Positions 1 through 11,789 of a stretch of 64,000 bases of DNA are shown here, in pieces. The stretch comes from Brasenia schreberi (taxonomy: Eukaryota; Streptophyta; Magnoliopsida; Nymphaeales; Cabombaceae): the NCBI GenBank assembly GCA_036023115.1, contig JAYKKT010000079.1, positions 10,469,501 through 10,533,500 on the forward strand, given 5' to 3'. Position 1 is the first letter of the stretch, and every line of letters begins with the position of its first letter. The notes under the pieces are model-generated. The model had not been told where the DNA came from and did not search any database. It worked only from the letters and a program-made list of their open reading frames with translations. The position numbers were made by a program, and so were the translations under genes.

Positions 1-868
1 TCCTAATTTGTTTCTAATAACCTCATTATGTATATGGTCTTTTCTTATATGACCACTCATCCTATCTCAACATCTTCATTTTTGTCACATACATCTTTTG
101 TACATATTGATGATTAAGTGCCCAACACTCAGAACCATAAAACATGGCAGGCCTAATTGCTGCTCTATAATATTTAGCTTTTAATTTTAATGGTATCTTC
201 TTATCACAAAGAATACCTGATGCTCCTCTCCATTTTAACCAACCATCATTAATTCTATGTGTAACATCTCCATTAATTCTTCCATCACTTTGAAAAATTG
301 ACCCTAGGTATTTAAAACTTTCCTTTTGGGGAATGCAATGTGTGTCAATTTTAATTTCTATATCCTCTGAAGTAGCCAAATGATCAAACTTACATTCCAT
401 ATATTATGTCTTTGTTCTACTAAGTCGGAGGCCTTTGCTTTCTAATGTTTCTCTCCATAGTTCCAATTTTCTATTAACTTTTTCCTTAGACTCCTCCACT
501 AATACAATGTTATCTGCAAATAACATACACCAAGGTACTTCATCTTGAATATGTTTTGTTAACTCATCCATCACCATTATAAATAAGTATGGACTTAAAG
601 TTGATCCTTGATGTAACCCAATATTAACTTCAAAGAAGTATGTCGTTCCTTCATGAGTTCTCACACATGTTTTTGCACCATCATACATGTCTCTTATAAG
701 GTTAATATATGACAATGGGATACCTCATTTTTCCAAAGTTCTCCAAAGAACCTCCCTCGGTACCCTATCATAAGCTTTTTCTAGATCAATAAATATCATG
801 TGAAGGTCTTTCTTTTTTGCTCTAAAATGTTCCATAAGACGTCTCAAAAGGTGAATCGCTTCAATAGT
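1..868 (-). mobile_element. RTE-type LINE fragment (reverse transcriptase to C-terminus), copy B
   Basis: Remnant of a non-LTR retrotransposon polyprotein, read on the minus strand from about 925 to the window edge. It covers the fingers and palm of the reverse transcriptase ([15 protein letters not shown] near 750-800; [13 protein letters not shown] near 600-640), the catalytic box and the region after it (ESFKYLGSIFQSDGRI near 280-330). The catalytic FADD box reads FADN here (near 515), which removes one metal-binding aspartate. Stops and frame changes break it at about 400 and 720. It joins at about 868-873 to the 3' part of another copy, so the left end of the window is a mosaic. It matches the copies at 2331-4850 and 26958-27842 closely. 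Clade assignment to plant RTE rests on the apurinic endonuclease plus this RT type and is inferred. Confidence 0.85.
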
Positions 869-1219
869 TTTCCTAACCTTCTTCCAGGTTCTTCTTTTGA
901 TCTTCTTTCTATATGTCCAAACCACCTTAAACGATGTTCTCTCATTTTATCCTCTATTGGTGCCACTCCTAATTTGTTTCTAATAACCTCATTATGTATA
1001 TGGTCTTTTCTTATATGACCACTCATCCTATCTCAACATCTTCATTTTTGTCACAGACATCTTTTGTACATGTTGATGATTAACTGCCCAACACTCAGAA
1101 CCATAAAACATGGCAGGCCTAATTGTTGCTCTATAATATTTAGCTTTTAATTTTAATGGTATATTCTTATCACAAAGAATACCTAATGCTCCTCTCCATT
1201 TTAACCAACCAGCATTAAT
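869..1219 (-). mobile_element. RTE-type LINE, 3' coding part of copy A
   Basis: Encodes the end of the LINE polyprotein: the WLKWRGALGILCDK segment near 1190-1225, the YYRATIRPAMFYGSECWAVNH segment in the middle, and [20 protein letters not shown] with [10 protein letters not shown] near 880-980. Bases 1-256 and 967-1219 are near-identical copies of each other. The coding sense continues at 2331, where the preceding part of the protein (GRINGDVTH) begins. This piece and 2331-4850 therefore look like one LINE copy later split by the insert at 1220-2330. The 3' terminus is missing at about 868, and the junction there falls in a short shared AATAGT-like stretch. Confidence 0.8.
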
Positions 1220-1231
1220 AACCATTTGAAG

Positions 1232-1712
1232 ATGCTACTGCGCAGGGGATGTATGGTGACTATGGTCATGGTGGTGATGAATTCTATGGTGCAACTGAGA
1301 TGGAATAAGAGATGGCTGAAAAAGGGAGGAGAAGGTGAGGAAAGAAAAAAAATATAGGTTCTGGTGGTAGTAGTAGTGGTGTTGGCTCTTGTTCCATTGG
1401 AAGAGCTCCTAATGCCTACGAGGGGTACTAGAGGAGTGAAAGGAGGTAGTTACCCTAGTGGGATGACTTCATTTTTTTCCTCACGTACAACACTTGGAGC
1501 TCAGCCAGGCATTAGATCAGCTATGGCTTCAAAGGAGGTAATTGAAAAAGTAGATTTAAAGTGTGCTGAATTTTTTTATGAAAATTGCCTCCCTTTCAAT
1601 GTTGCAAACTCATTTTCTTTTAAAAGTATGGTGGATGCTATTGCCAGTGTGGGATCGGGATATAACTACTTATCATGCTTTGAGGGGTACATTATTGTAG
1701 AAATGGGTTGAT
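1232..1712 (+). pseudogene. hAT transposase N-terminal fragment
   Basis: The 3' part of this stretch reads GAQPGIRSAMASKEVIEK and then FFYENCLPFNVANSFSFKSM, matching the start of the DUF659-type hAT transposase at 22326-23616 (GAQPGICAAMASEQ; WFYDACIPFNAANSFHFQAM). A glycine/serine-rich linker precedes it and contains stops. Reading ends at TGA 1709-1711, soon after VGSGYNYLS, so the catalytic domain is absent. It is a dead fragment of the same broad hAT group as the element at 21332-24685, but clearly diverged from it. Confidence 0.75.
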
Positions 1713-2099
1713 ATTGTTAATGCATGGAGTTATGAATTTAGGAATGATAGAAGGGTAAAAATGTAATTTGGGTCAAAGAAAAAGCGCAAAGCAGCTTCGA
1801 AATGCAGAAAGAAGCTCAGTACCAGAGGAAGTCAACAGAAGTCCGAGACATGTCTCGTCAGAATGAAGAACGGAATCCGTGCGACAATCTGAGTTCGATA
1901 TCAATAGGAACCGACTAAAAACCAAAACGACGGACCGAAACGAACGCCGAAAAAGTCCTGAAAAGTAGAACACCGGTTGGAAGAAAGACTTGGGGAAGAC
2001 CCAGGCCAGAGTTGGGCCTCCGATGAATCGAAGCTCGCTCGAAACCGACGGTGAAAAGCACCAGAAAGGACAGAAAACCAAGGAGTAGAAGAAAAGTCT

Positions 2100-2325
2100 G
2101 GATTGAGTTTGGACCCAAAAATATCCAAATCCAGATCCAAATTGTGTTTGGATTCGATCTGGATCTCAAAATATCTGAGATCCGAGATCCGAGATCCAAA
2201 CCCAAATAAATATTTGGACTAGATCTGAATCTTAAAATATCCAAGATCCGCGATCCAGATCCACATAGAGTTTGGATTGGATCCGGATAGCCAGACCCAA
2301 ATCCAAGACCCAATATCCAAGACCC
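2100..2325. repeat. Degenerate GGATCC/ATCCAAAT-rich repeat
   Basis: A short-period, imperfect repetition of GATCC, AGATCCGA and ATCCAAA words, for example three GATCCGA-like units at 2178-2200. It opens a spurious minus-strand frame. The unit length is irregular, so it reads as a decayed tandem repeat rather than a gene. Confidence 0.6.
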
Positions 2326-2330
2326 ACTTA

Positions 2331-4850
2331 TGTGTAACATCTCCATTAATTCTTCCATCACTTTGAAAAATTGACCCTAGGTATTTAAAACTTTCCTTTT
2401 GGGGAATGCAATGTGTGTCAATTTTAATTTCTATATCCTCTGAAGTAGCCAAATGATCAAACTTACATTCCATATATTATGTCTTTGTTCTACTAAGTCG
2501 GAGGCCTTTACTTTCTAATGTTTCTCTCCATAGTTCCAATTTTCTATTAACTTTTTCCTTAGACTCCTCCACTAATACAATGTCATCTGCAAATAACATA
2601 CACCAAGGTATTTCATCTTGAATATGTTTTGTTAACTCATCCAGCACCATTATAAATAAGTATGGACTTAAAGTTGATCCTTGATGTAACCCAATATTAA
2701 CTTCAAAGAAGTCTGTCGTTCCTTCATGAGTCCTCACACATGTTTTTGCACCATCATACATGTCTCTTATAAGGTTAATATATGACAATGGGATACCTCT
2801 TTTTTCCAAAGTTCTCCAAAGAACCTCCCTCGGTACCCTATCATAAGCTTTTTCTAGATCAATAAATATCATGTGAAGGTCTTTCTATTTTGCTCTAAAA
2901 TGTTCCATAAGACGTCTCAAAAGGTGAATCGCTTCAATAGTAGATCTGCCTGGTATAAATCCAAATTGGTTCTCTATTGTACTTGATACTTGTCTTAACC
3001 TACATTTGATAATTCTTTCCCATAATTTCATAGTCTGACTCATTAACTTGATACCTTGATAATTCGCATAATTTTGAATGTCTCCCTTGTTCTTATATAT
3101 GGGTATAAGTGTACTTGCTCTCCATTCCTCGGGCATCTTTTGGTTTTTCCATATTTCATTAAATAGTCTTGTGAGCCAAGTGATTCCTATTTCTCCTAGT
3201 ATTTTCTAAATTTCTATAGGAATATTATCTGGTCCTACCAATTTACCACTCTTAATATGTTTAAGAGCTTCTTTGACTTCATTCTTTTGAATACGTTGGT
3301 AGAAATTGTGGTTTATATACTTTTCTGACTTGGCTAAATCTCCTAAACTAATACTAACATCTTTATTTTCATTAAAAAGATTATAAAAATAGTTTTTCCA
3401 TCTATTTCTTATATCATCATTTGCCACTAGAATTTTTTCATCCTCGTCTTTTATGCATCTAACATAATTAAGATCTTTAGTTTTCTCATCTCTAGCCCTA
3501 GCTATCCTAAAAATATCTCTTTCACCCTCTTTTGAGTTGAGTTTTTTATATAAGTCATCCCAAATCTTAGCTTTTGCTTCACTAACGGCTTTTTTCGCTT
3601 CCTTCTTTGCTTTCTTATAAGCTTCTAAAGTTTCACTAGTTTTCTTAGCATAATGTTATTTGTAACATGCCCTCTTTGCCTTGATTTTATTTTGTACTAC
3701 TTCACTCCACCACCAAGCTTCTTTTTATGCCGGTACACCTCTCTTAGATACCCCTAACACATCTTTCGCCACTTTCCTAATATGTATAGCCATATTGTTT
3801 CGCATATCACAGGGTGTGCCAACATAATTCCAAACATCTCCTTGAAGGACTTTTTGTTTAAATATATATTCTTTCTCGCTTTTGAGGTTCCACTATTTAG
3901 TCCGAATAGCTCGATGCACTCTTTTCTTCTTTGTCCATTTTTTTATTTGTAAATCCATAACTAAAAGTCGATGTTGGGTGGTTAAGCTTTCTCCTGGAAT
4001 TACCTTGCAATCTTTACAACACGCTCTATCTTTTTTTCTACAAATAAAGTAATCAACTTGTGTTTGTAATAAGCCACTCTTACAAGTAATTAAATGGTCA
4101 TCTCGTTTTTTGAAGATTGTATTTACTATAAAGAGATCAAATGACAGCAAAATTTAAAATCTCCCTACCTTCCTCGTTTATATCCCCAAAACCAAAGTTT
4201 CCATGAATCCCTTGATATCCTAATGCCTCTTTACTGACATGTCCATTTAAATCTCCTCCTAAACAAATCATCTCCCTTTGTGGAATCTTTTGAAACACCT
4301 TATCTAACTCTTCCCAAAAAACTGTCTTTATACTATCTTCTAGTCCTTCTTGGGGTGCGTAAGCACAAACTATATTCAAAACCTCTGCTCCTAATACTAA
4401 TTTCAACATCATGATTCGGTCACCATATCGTTGTATGTCTACTACACTATCCTTTAAATCTTTATTTATGATAATACCAACTCTGTTTCGAGCATTTTCT
4501 TTACCAGAGTACCATAATTTAAAACATGTATCCTCTATCTCCTTTGCTTTTTCTCCAACCCATTTTGTCTCTTGTCAACATAGAATATGAATCTTTCTCC
4601 GAATCATAGTATCTACCACCTCCATTAGCTTACCGGATGATGTTCCGATATTGATTACTTCTTTCTGCATTCGGGCTCTGCAGCACGTCGCTAGGCGGGG
4701 ACGCCCCAAAGCAATGCTCATAATTTTTGTAATCCATGTTGTAAAAATCTGACGAAGTTTTATGCTGGTTGTCGGAAACCTAACACAACCCTCCTCCTTT
4801 ATCCGGGCTTGGGACCGACAATGCAAGGGTGATCCCTTACATGGGCGGAG
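2331..4850 (-). mobile_element. RTE-type LINE polyprotein remnant: endonuclease, linker, reverse transcriptase (copy A)
   Basis: Read from 4850 down to 2331, the order is: a short N-terminal stretch (INIGTSSGKLMEVVDTMIRR near 4590-4650), an apurinic-type endonuclease (QETKWVGEKAKE near 4550; CLGGDLNGHV near 4235-4265; TTQHRLLVMD near 3950-3990), a lysine-rich linker (3430-3890), then the reverse transcriptase (NYQGIKLMSQTMKLWERII near 3015-3070; FIPGRSTIEA near 2930-2960; [15 protein letters not shown] near 2820-2870; CMLFADDIV near 2570-2610). The catalytic FADD is intact here. The frame is broken by stops near 3208, 3430, 3660 and 4575, so it cannot make the protein. It copies itself by target-primed reverse transcription in intact relatives. 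The 5' end stops at about 4850 against an oppositely oriented piece. Confidence 0.9.
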
Positions 4851-5340
4851 TTGACAAGAAGATATCATTAAAGTTAAAAGGTAAATATTATAGAGCAGCA
4901 ATTAGACTTGCCATGTTTTATGGTTATGAGTGTTGGACAGTTAATCATTAACATGTACAAAAGATGTATGTGACATAAATGAAGATATTGAGATGGATGA
5001 GTGATCACACAAGAAAAGACCGTATATATAATGAGGTTATTAGAAACAAATTAGGAGTGACACCAATAGTGGATAAAATGAGAGAATATCGTTTAAGATG
5101 GTTTGAACATATAGAAAGAAGATCAAAAGAAGAACCCGTAAGAAGGTATGAAAAACTAAAATTTGAAAGTATTAAAAGAGGTAGAAGAAAACCCCAAAAG
5201 TATTGGAAAGAAACAATAAAGAAGGATCTAGCTTATTGTGAGTTAAGCCCTAACATGGCACATGATAGGGCTCCGTGGAAACAAAGAATCCATGTAGCCG
5301 ACCCCGTCTAGTATGGGAAAAGGCTTAATTGTTGTTGTAT
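4851..5340 (+). mobile_element. RTE-type LINE 3' end, opposite orientation (copy C)
   Basis: Plus-strand 3' portion of the same LINE family, running from the KKISLKLKGKYYRAAIR segment through the reading frame at 4979-5311 ([34 protein letters not shown]) to the stop TAG at 5309-5311 after HVADPV. The short 3' tail then ends in TTGTTGTTGTATGTAC. The same tail closes the copy at 26958. The frame is open for 110 codons but is only the C-terminal part. It lies head-to-head with copy A at 4850, so the two form an inverted junction. Confidence 0.85.
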
Positions 5341-5782
5341 GTACATATGCGTATGTTTCTATGTCTAGTCTTAAATTTTCATGTGTCTAATGGTCTCTGC
5401 ATGTGGACATATGCCAGTTAACTAAAAGAGCCTAAAAGAGCCATGTAGCCCTAACGTTTAAGGTTTACTTTGTTATTGAAAACCAAAAAGGGGGCAACCT
5501 AAAACCTTTATAATGTTTTTGACTTTTAAAATCAATTATGATGCAGACTAATATAAGTAGTGCATTTTATTCCACTTTAAGGATGGTTCTTCTTATTTGA
5601 GTTCTATCCTGTTTATCATTTCACTATGTTCTATGATGGTTAGTTGAGACTATATTTGATGCAATTGGATCTAGAGTTACCATATTTCGAGTCTCTTGAC
5701 TAGTGGCATGTCCCTGCCCATAATGGATCTCTTAGGCAATAGAATTTGTTGATTTATCATGCTTCACAAATTCCCGTTTCAG
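5341..5782. other. Non-coding stretch before the nucleotidase exon
   Basis: AT-rich DNA with no coding signature I can support. It ends in a pyrimidine-rich acceptor (TTCCCGTTTCAG) at 5771-5782 and is probably the tail of an intron of the nucleotidase gene. Confidence 0.5.
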
Positions 5783-7841
5783 GTGGGTTTGTCACTGATT
5801 GTAGAAGGAGACATTGTGTTGGGTGTTATGGGCTGTCCAAACTGGAAACCTGATTACACTTCGGATGGTAAACCTGATGCTAGAGGTACTGTTACTCAAA
5901 ATGGCCATGGGTCACTAGGCATCATCATGGCTGCTCATGTTGGCTGTGGTACTTGGGTGAGAAGATTTACAGACTTTTCACAATGTATTGATCCAATTGG
6001 AATACATGACTGTTGGGTGAGGTGCTTTGTGGACAAATGTGCTGTCGCACATGAGGCAAGATTCTGTATCCCTGATAGCCAAACATGGGACTCATTACCA
6101 TTGTCCAAAACGTTTGGTATGACACCTGATACTGACATCAATGGAGACAAGAGACAAGTCGTGCTTTTGCCAACTTGTTGTGGAAGGTTTTTTCTTCTCA
6201 CAGTGCAAATATGTCTTGGTTGTCTGTTCTAATGCCTGCAAAGAGTTTCTTTTCCATCTTTGTGGCTTTTATCTATCCTCACGAGTACTTATCACAACCT
6301 TTCTAGGTGATTTTGTTTTTTTAATGTAGTGAAATCTACATTTTGAATGGTTTAATCTACATATAAGAATAGACTTGCAATTCTATATTTAACTATCTTT
6401 ATTTTTTTTCATCTTTGCATATCCTTTAGTATTTATTCATTTCATAAAGGAGGATTCCATGTTTTGATTCATTTATTGGTTCATGTGCAGCTTGTGTAAG
6501 TATATGATGGTTGCCTCAGGAAGAGCATCAGCTTTCATTCTGAGGACAAAGGCTCAAACAGTTATCAAGGTTTGCATCATGGCATTAACAAGCAGTAAAA
6601 CTATAGATCAATCAGGAATGCACTTTCATTTTCCCGTAACTTGTTTTTTTCATGAACCACAGGTTTGGGATCATGCAGTTGGTATAACATGCGTGTATGA
6701 AGCAGGGGGAATGGTAAGCTCTAATCTTTCTCTGACATTTTCAAATTGTCCAAATCAGATTATTAGGATTGTGGCCATAATGGCTACAACTTTAAATTTC
6801 TCTGAGATCATCTATTCTGTTTGAACGATGTCCCATTATTAATTGTTTCCTTCGGTCTTTCTGGAGCTAACAGGTTATAACCTGCCTTACTATCTTGAAA
6901 ATGACCTTAGCGATTTCACTCCTTTGGGGTTTAATAGTATTTTAGGACTTGCTCTGGTCTGAATTTACTGAGGATTAGAGAAAGGTCTTCAACAATAAGA
7001 ACCATTAGCGAAGTTACTTGCATGGCATGTACAAAAGTGCTATTACTGCTCCATTTAATGGGACACATAAGCATCAAGTGTCTACACCAACCCTTTTGTG
7101 AGTAGTAAGGGTCTTTTCTGTTTCCAAATTGACCTAGTGTCAGGCCTTACTGGATGGAAGTTGGGATCCAAAATCTCCACCCACATGTGCAAGGTCTTAA
7201 CTGTTCTTTTCTTTGACGATCACCCTGGTTTTAACATGATTCAATTGGATGAAACTTATGTAATATTTTATTTCTTCTGGAGTGAACTCTGGCATGTAAA
7301 GTAAGAACTCTGTTTGCAGCACCACCCTATCAATATTTTAGTAAGTTGTAGGCACGTTATTGTTGATGTACCATAAGTTGAAAAGTAGGCCAGAATCAAC
7401 TTGATTGTGTTGACAACTAAAGACTTGTGTGTACTCATAGAGAAATGACAAAAAGGATGCATCCATTCCTAATAATGGGTGAGCAACAGCTTATTCATTG
7501 ACGTTCATTTTCATTAACTTGGATGGCATTTACAGAATCTTATGCTTGCAAGTAATGGTATTGCGTAGTAATCCTGCAAGATCCTACATTTGTAAAAGTA
7601 GGTCTCTATTATGTCTAGTTCCTTCCTTCTGTTTGACTTGAAACGGAATTCCCTGGCCTATTAAGCAACAAATTATACTTTTAATGATCAGGTCACTGAC
7701 TGGAGAGGGAACCAGATAGAGCTTGCATCCGATCAAGAAGGTAGGAGAATCATATTTCCCTTAGGTGGAGTTCTAGTAACAAATGGTAGTTTGCATAAGC
7801 AGATGGTGGAGCTGTTATCCACGGAGTCATCCATTGTGTGA
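5783..7841 (+). CDS. HAL2-like 3'(2'),5'-bisphosphate nucleotidase, 3' exons only
   Basis: Four exons with GT-AG borders and matching phases: 5783-6186, 6491-6569, 6663-6713 and 7692-7841 (stop TGA 7839-7841). The protein reads VGLSLIVEGDIVLGVMGCPN, then FCIPDSQTWDSLPLSKTFGM, LLPTCCGSLCKYMMVASGRA, VWDHAVGITCVYEAGGM and VTDWRGNQIELASDQEGRR. These match the C-terminal half of the plant HAL2-like family, which removes a phosphate from 3'-phosphoadenosine 5'-phosphate or inositol bisphosphates using Mg2+. WDHAVG is the second metal-binding motif of the inositol monophosphatase fold. The first motif (DPIDGT type) belongs to upstream exons not found in the window. No stop or frameshift is seen in these exons, so the gene may be alive with a long TE-filled upstream intron, or it may be cut off by the LINE mosaic at 1-5340. 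Confidence 0.85.
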
Positions 7842-10800
7842 TGTATATGGTGTAAGTTTTTGTCTTCTTCTACTCTTTAATATTTCTTCACCCCAAGTTC
7901 TTGACATTATGACACTAATTGCTGTTATTTACGTAGTAGAGAATCTTATCTTTTGGTAAGATATTTGCTTCACAATCAGATGTATATGACCTAGAACATG
8001 TGAATCTTATTAATTTTCTTTGTTTCAATATTTCGTACCACAAGTTGCTCATATGGTATTATGTTATTTGCATCATCGAGAATTATGGCTAGGTGGGGTA
8101 TTTGCTTCAAGGGTAAGATGCACTTCTGTGTAATTGCATGGTTGAGCTAGGCTGCATGCCAGACTCTTGTAAAATTCATAGGAAAAATGAAAGGAATATA
8201 GGAATCCTCCCTCCCCTCCCCAATCTCTCACCGCCTTGTTTACTTGCTTTCCTAGCTTTGCGATGATCTAGTACAGAATTATGGCCTTTTGCTGCCTTAC
8301 TAGTACGACGATACTTGTATTTTACCCATAAGAAAAATAAAAAGGTGTTTTTAGGCAATGCTTTCTGGCCATTATCATAGATGATCAAGCTGGGTTCTCA
8401 CAGGTGCCATTTAATCAATATTGTTCCTTCAAACTCATGTACCACCTAACTAATTTGGTTAACATGTTCTCCTAACATATATAAAGTAGATATTGTGCAT
8501 ACTCAGCCCATAAGCCTTGTAAGTCGAGCTGAGGAAGCCCGATCAGTTTGCAGCTTCTCTCACTAATCTTTACGAGGAGAGCCAGCGTTTCTTGTCTACG
8601 AGGCTAACCATCTTGTCTCGTCAAGAATCCAAGCCTTGCTGAAATGACCCAAGTATGAGCTTGAGAAGAGCTTTGCACAAAGCAGCTCATCCCGTTTTGC
8701 CCCTATCGAGAGAGTGAGAGGCTTACGACGGCATGACTGGGCTTAATATACGCTACATCTTTTGATGCATGTACCTTCAATATTTTAGCAGTTTTATTCT
8801 AGACCATCAGGGCATTCCAAAAGCTATTACCGCCAAGAGTATAACCTTTTGGACGTACAAATCATCGTTCGATCTCTGCAGTTCAATCATCATGCAAAAG
8901 AGACAGACCCACTTTTTCTTCTTAATTAAAACCCGACATGATGAACTCGCCAACAAATACATTCCCTTCCCATAGACTATTTACAAATAACATTATTACT
9001 ATTCCTTTTGATTCCATATTGCTTTTTCTCTGACTGTGATAACCATGCAGTTCTTAGTCAGAACTTGCGTGGGAATTGGGTTTCGTATATATGTTAGAAA
9101 TCCTATCTGTTCCAACGTAGACCTCAACATCCCACCCAGATAACTATGAACCTATGCCTTTTTTACTAAATCCTGACAATATTGAATTTGGTACGGGTCG
9201 GCTTTGTGTCAAACCAAACTCTTGGTTCCTCTTCTCTTCTCACACTCCAAAAAATGCACAAGAAGAGTTCGCGAAACTTCCTCTTATTAATAACATTTTA
9301 GTAAATCCAGCGTGCATCCATATAGAGGACACTTCATTCAACAAATCAACTGTAGCGGTGGCAATCATGAGATGCAGAATAGTGACTCTCGTAGTGCCAT
9401 TTCATCATCATTTACATTTATCAAAAACTCCAGTGACCAACGGTAATGACCATGTCGAAGTCCCCTATGTGAGTTACCAAAACAAGCATGGAATGCATGA
9501 TTTGGGTTCCGACCATTCCTGAAAATGAAAGGTTGCGTAAGACTTTGCTGATGGAAGCGGCAGTACAGTCATGCAAATGTACCTTTGTACAAAAAATGCA
9601 AACTACTACGAAAGGTATTGCCAAGAGTCTGAACCTTGTCTACGAAATGAAGTTGGAAGTCGGCCTTGTTTTCTTTCTCCTATTATTGTCCTTTTGAGAG
9701 AGAGAGAGGGGGGGGGGGGGGGGGGGGGGGTGTTCCTGTTTGTGCTCTCTACGGTTTCATCTTTTGGGGGGTGTTCCTGTTTGTGCTCTCTACGGTTTCA
9801 TCTTTTGCCTTTCGTTCTTCACTTGGAGGGAATAGCAAGCGGTTCTCTAGTAAGAAAGCAACCTCAAGATTTATAAGAAGAAAAGATTCGTACAGGCGTA
9901 AAGGAGGAATGTCGGGTTCATTGTCCTTTAAAAAAGGACGAGAAAAGATTCATAGAAAGGCCTGGAAAATTGCTCAAAAGGACTCGTGGGCCTACTTTGC
10001 TATTTAGGGACATCCTTAAGAGTTTAGGGTTGACTCAATAGCCCCAATTGTATTTCGATTCTTGTTTGGAAAAGAATAAGAAATGTTGCAAACCATACAA
10101 GGTTCACCATGGTTCTTCAAGAATCACAATGACACATTTGAGGAATTGGAGGGAAGATCTAAAATTAGATAGTGATGAATTAATAGAGTTCCCCTGCATG
10201 CATCCAATTTTGGGGAGTATCCAAAGAATGCAAGATGAAAAGAATGAAGAGAAAATAGGAAAGAGCATTGGAAGAGTAGAAGAAAGTGGAATTTTCTTAA
10301 TGAAAGCAAAAGAATCAAGAATTATCAAGCCAAATAATCATTTAGACGGTCCAAGGGTTCATAAGCATGGCCTTGTTGAAGGAAAGAATTGCACCCACCC
10401 TGCTTAGGTGAGTCCACAAACCGATGTAGCTTGTCCCGAGTCAAACAACCATAACAGGGCAAGAACTAGGCCACCAATTTCCACTAAATTTACATGATGA
10501 ATGCGTAATCTTCGGAAGAAGTGAATCAAAGGCAAAATTGCACTAAACAATCAGCGCACTTGGAGATCATATCTTACAACAGCAAGTCATAGTTCTACAC
10601 CTTGGTAGCTGTTTCATCAGCATCAGAAATTTTAGATGCATTTGGAATGACACCCAATACTTGTAGAAAAAGAAGTATCACTAGAACTAAATCTGAACAA
10701 TAGCAAGCATACATACGTACATGAGTTTATGTATGCATATGTATATATGCACGACTTTTCGCAAAAGGACGTCACAGAATGGTGTTTCATATGTTTAACT

Positions 10801-11789
10801 GATGTAGATGCCAAGAAGAATAAACATCAGTATCAGCATACTAGGGTAGCTCATTTGATAACACAGCAACTTCCCATTTTTGAAGTCTGATTTTCTTGGG
10901 TTTCCCTAGCTGCAAAAAGACACAACAGTTAACACCCAGTCAACAAAAGAGCAGAGTCGAAAGAAAAGAGATCATTCATGAGTTTCGATGCATAATCATT
11001 TAGAATCTTTCATGCATTATTGGCTATGCCAACTCCAACCTAAAAATTGAAAAAAAAAAACAGATAAGAGGTGCACCTTCAGGGAAGAAGCAAAGGGAAC
11101 TTGATATGCAAGTTGTGGTTCACCTTAGGTATTGTTTCATCCTTGAATAGAGAGTGAAGAAGAGGTGGAATTCCATAATGTATAATATGCAAAACAAAAC
11201 AATGATATCTAAGTAATAACATATAGGAGAGATATGTGCATGCTACATATACAAAAGTTAGCATAGCAATGGAACATTAATACAAAAGCTGCAGAACAAA
11301 GGAAACTCTTATAGAGTGGATATAGACAACCCATAACATAGGAATGACAACTCTTAGTTTAGTCAACATATAACAAAAATTATCAGTTTAGTCAATATAA
11401 AAGAGGGTCAGAAGGATTTGTATCATCAATTGCATTTGAATCTTGTGCAAGAACTCCTCTATAAACCATTGACTTTAAGAGTAACTATATTGTTTTCATT
11501 TTCTTATGAAAAGGTAGATCAATTAATTAGTAAATGAATGAACAACAATATATTTAGAAAAATGAAAGCAATATTTGGAAATGATAATAAAAATCAATTA
11601 AGTTATGACATACAATACATGTGTGAACTGGATCAAAGTCATGCAACCAACATCTAAACTAGAATAATAATCATACTCAAGCTTTGACTCTCCAAGTACA
11701 AATTCAATTGTGACTTACCTTCACTAATACTACTTTCACATTCATACACTTTAAATTCCTACAAAAGCATATAAGATTATTTAATTTAT
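7842..11789. other. Non-coding region downstream of the nucleotidase
   Basis: About 3.9 kb with no recognisable gene. Two open frames (9154-9522, 122 codons; 10048-10407, 119 codons) resemble nothing I know and lack splice or domain support. The stretch holds a 23 bp G run and a 41 bp tandem duplication near 9708-9806. The rest is AT-rich and probably decayed repeats. Confidence 0.5.
9708..9806. repeat. Poly-G run with 41 bp tandem duplication
   Basis: An AG dinucleotide tract runs into 23 consecutive G (9708-9730). A 35 bp unit beginning TGTTCCTGTTTGTGCTC follows at 9731-9765 and again at 9772-9806, separated by a second run of G. The G run could form a quadruplex; its exact length is also a place where assemblies err. 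Confidence 0.8.

Larger units (their letters stand above)
1220..2330 (+). mobile_element. 1.1 kb insert inside the RTE copy, carrying a hAT fragment
   Basis: This segment separates two halves of one LINE copy: coding continuity is lost at ATTAAT (1219) and regained at TATGTGTAAC (about 2331). Its left half holds a hAT transposase fragment; its right half is a degenerate GGATCC-rich stretch. No terminal inverted repeats or target duplication could be seen at the two junctions. It may be a partial transposon, a filler sequence from break repair, or two successive insertions. Confidence 0.55.

Noticed and set aside
1773..2361. Minus-strand frames rich in Ser, Phe and Gly-Leu-Asp repeats
   Set aside because: They come from a GGATCC-rich degenerate repeat and overlap each other in two frames.
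9154..9522. 122-codon open frame
   Set aside because: No known domain, no splice support and ordinary AT-rich codon use; chance cannot be excluded.
10048..10407. 119-codon open frame rich in Lys and Glu
   Set aside because: No recognised family. It might be part of a decayed gag, but nothing supports that beyond composition.
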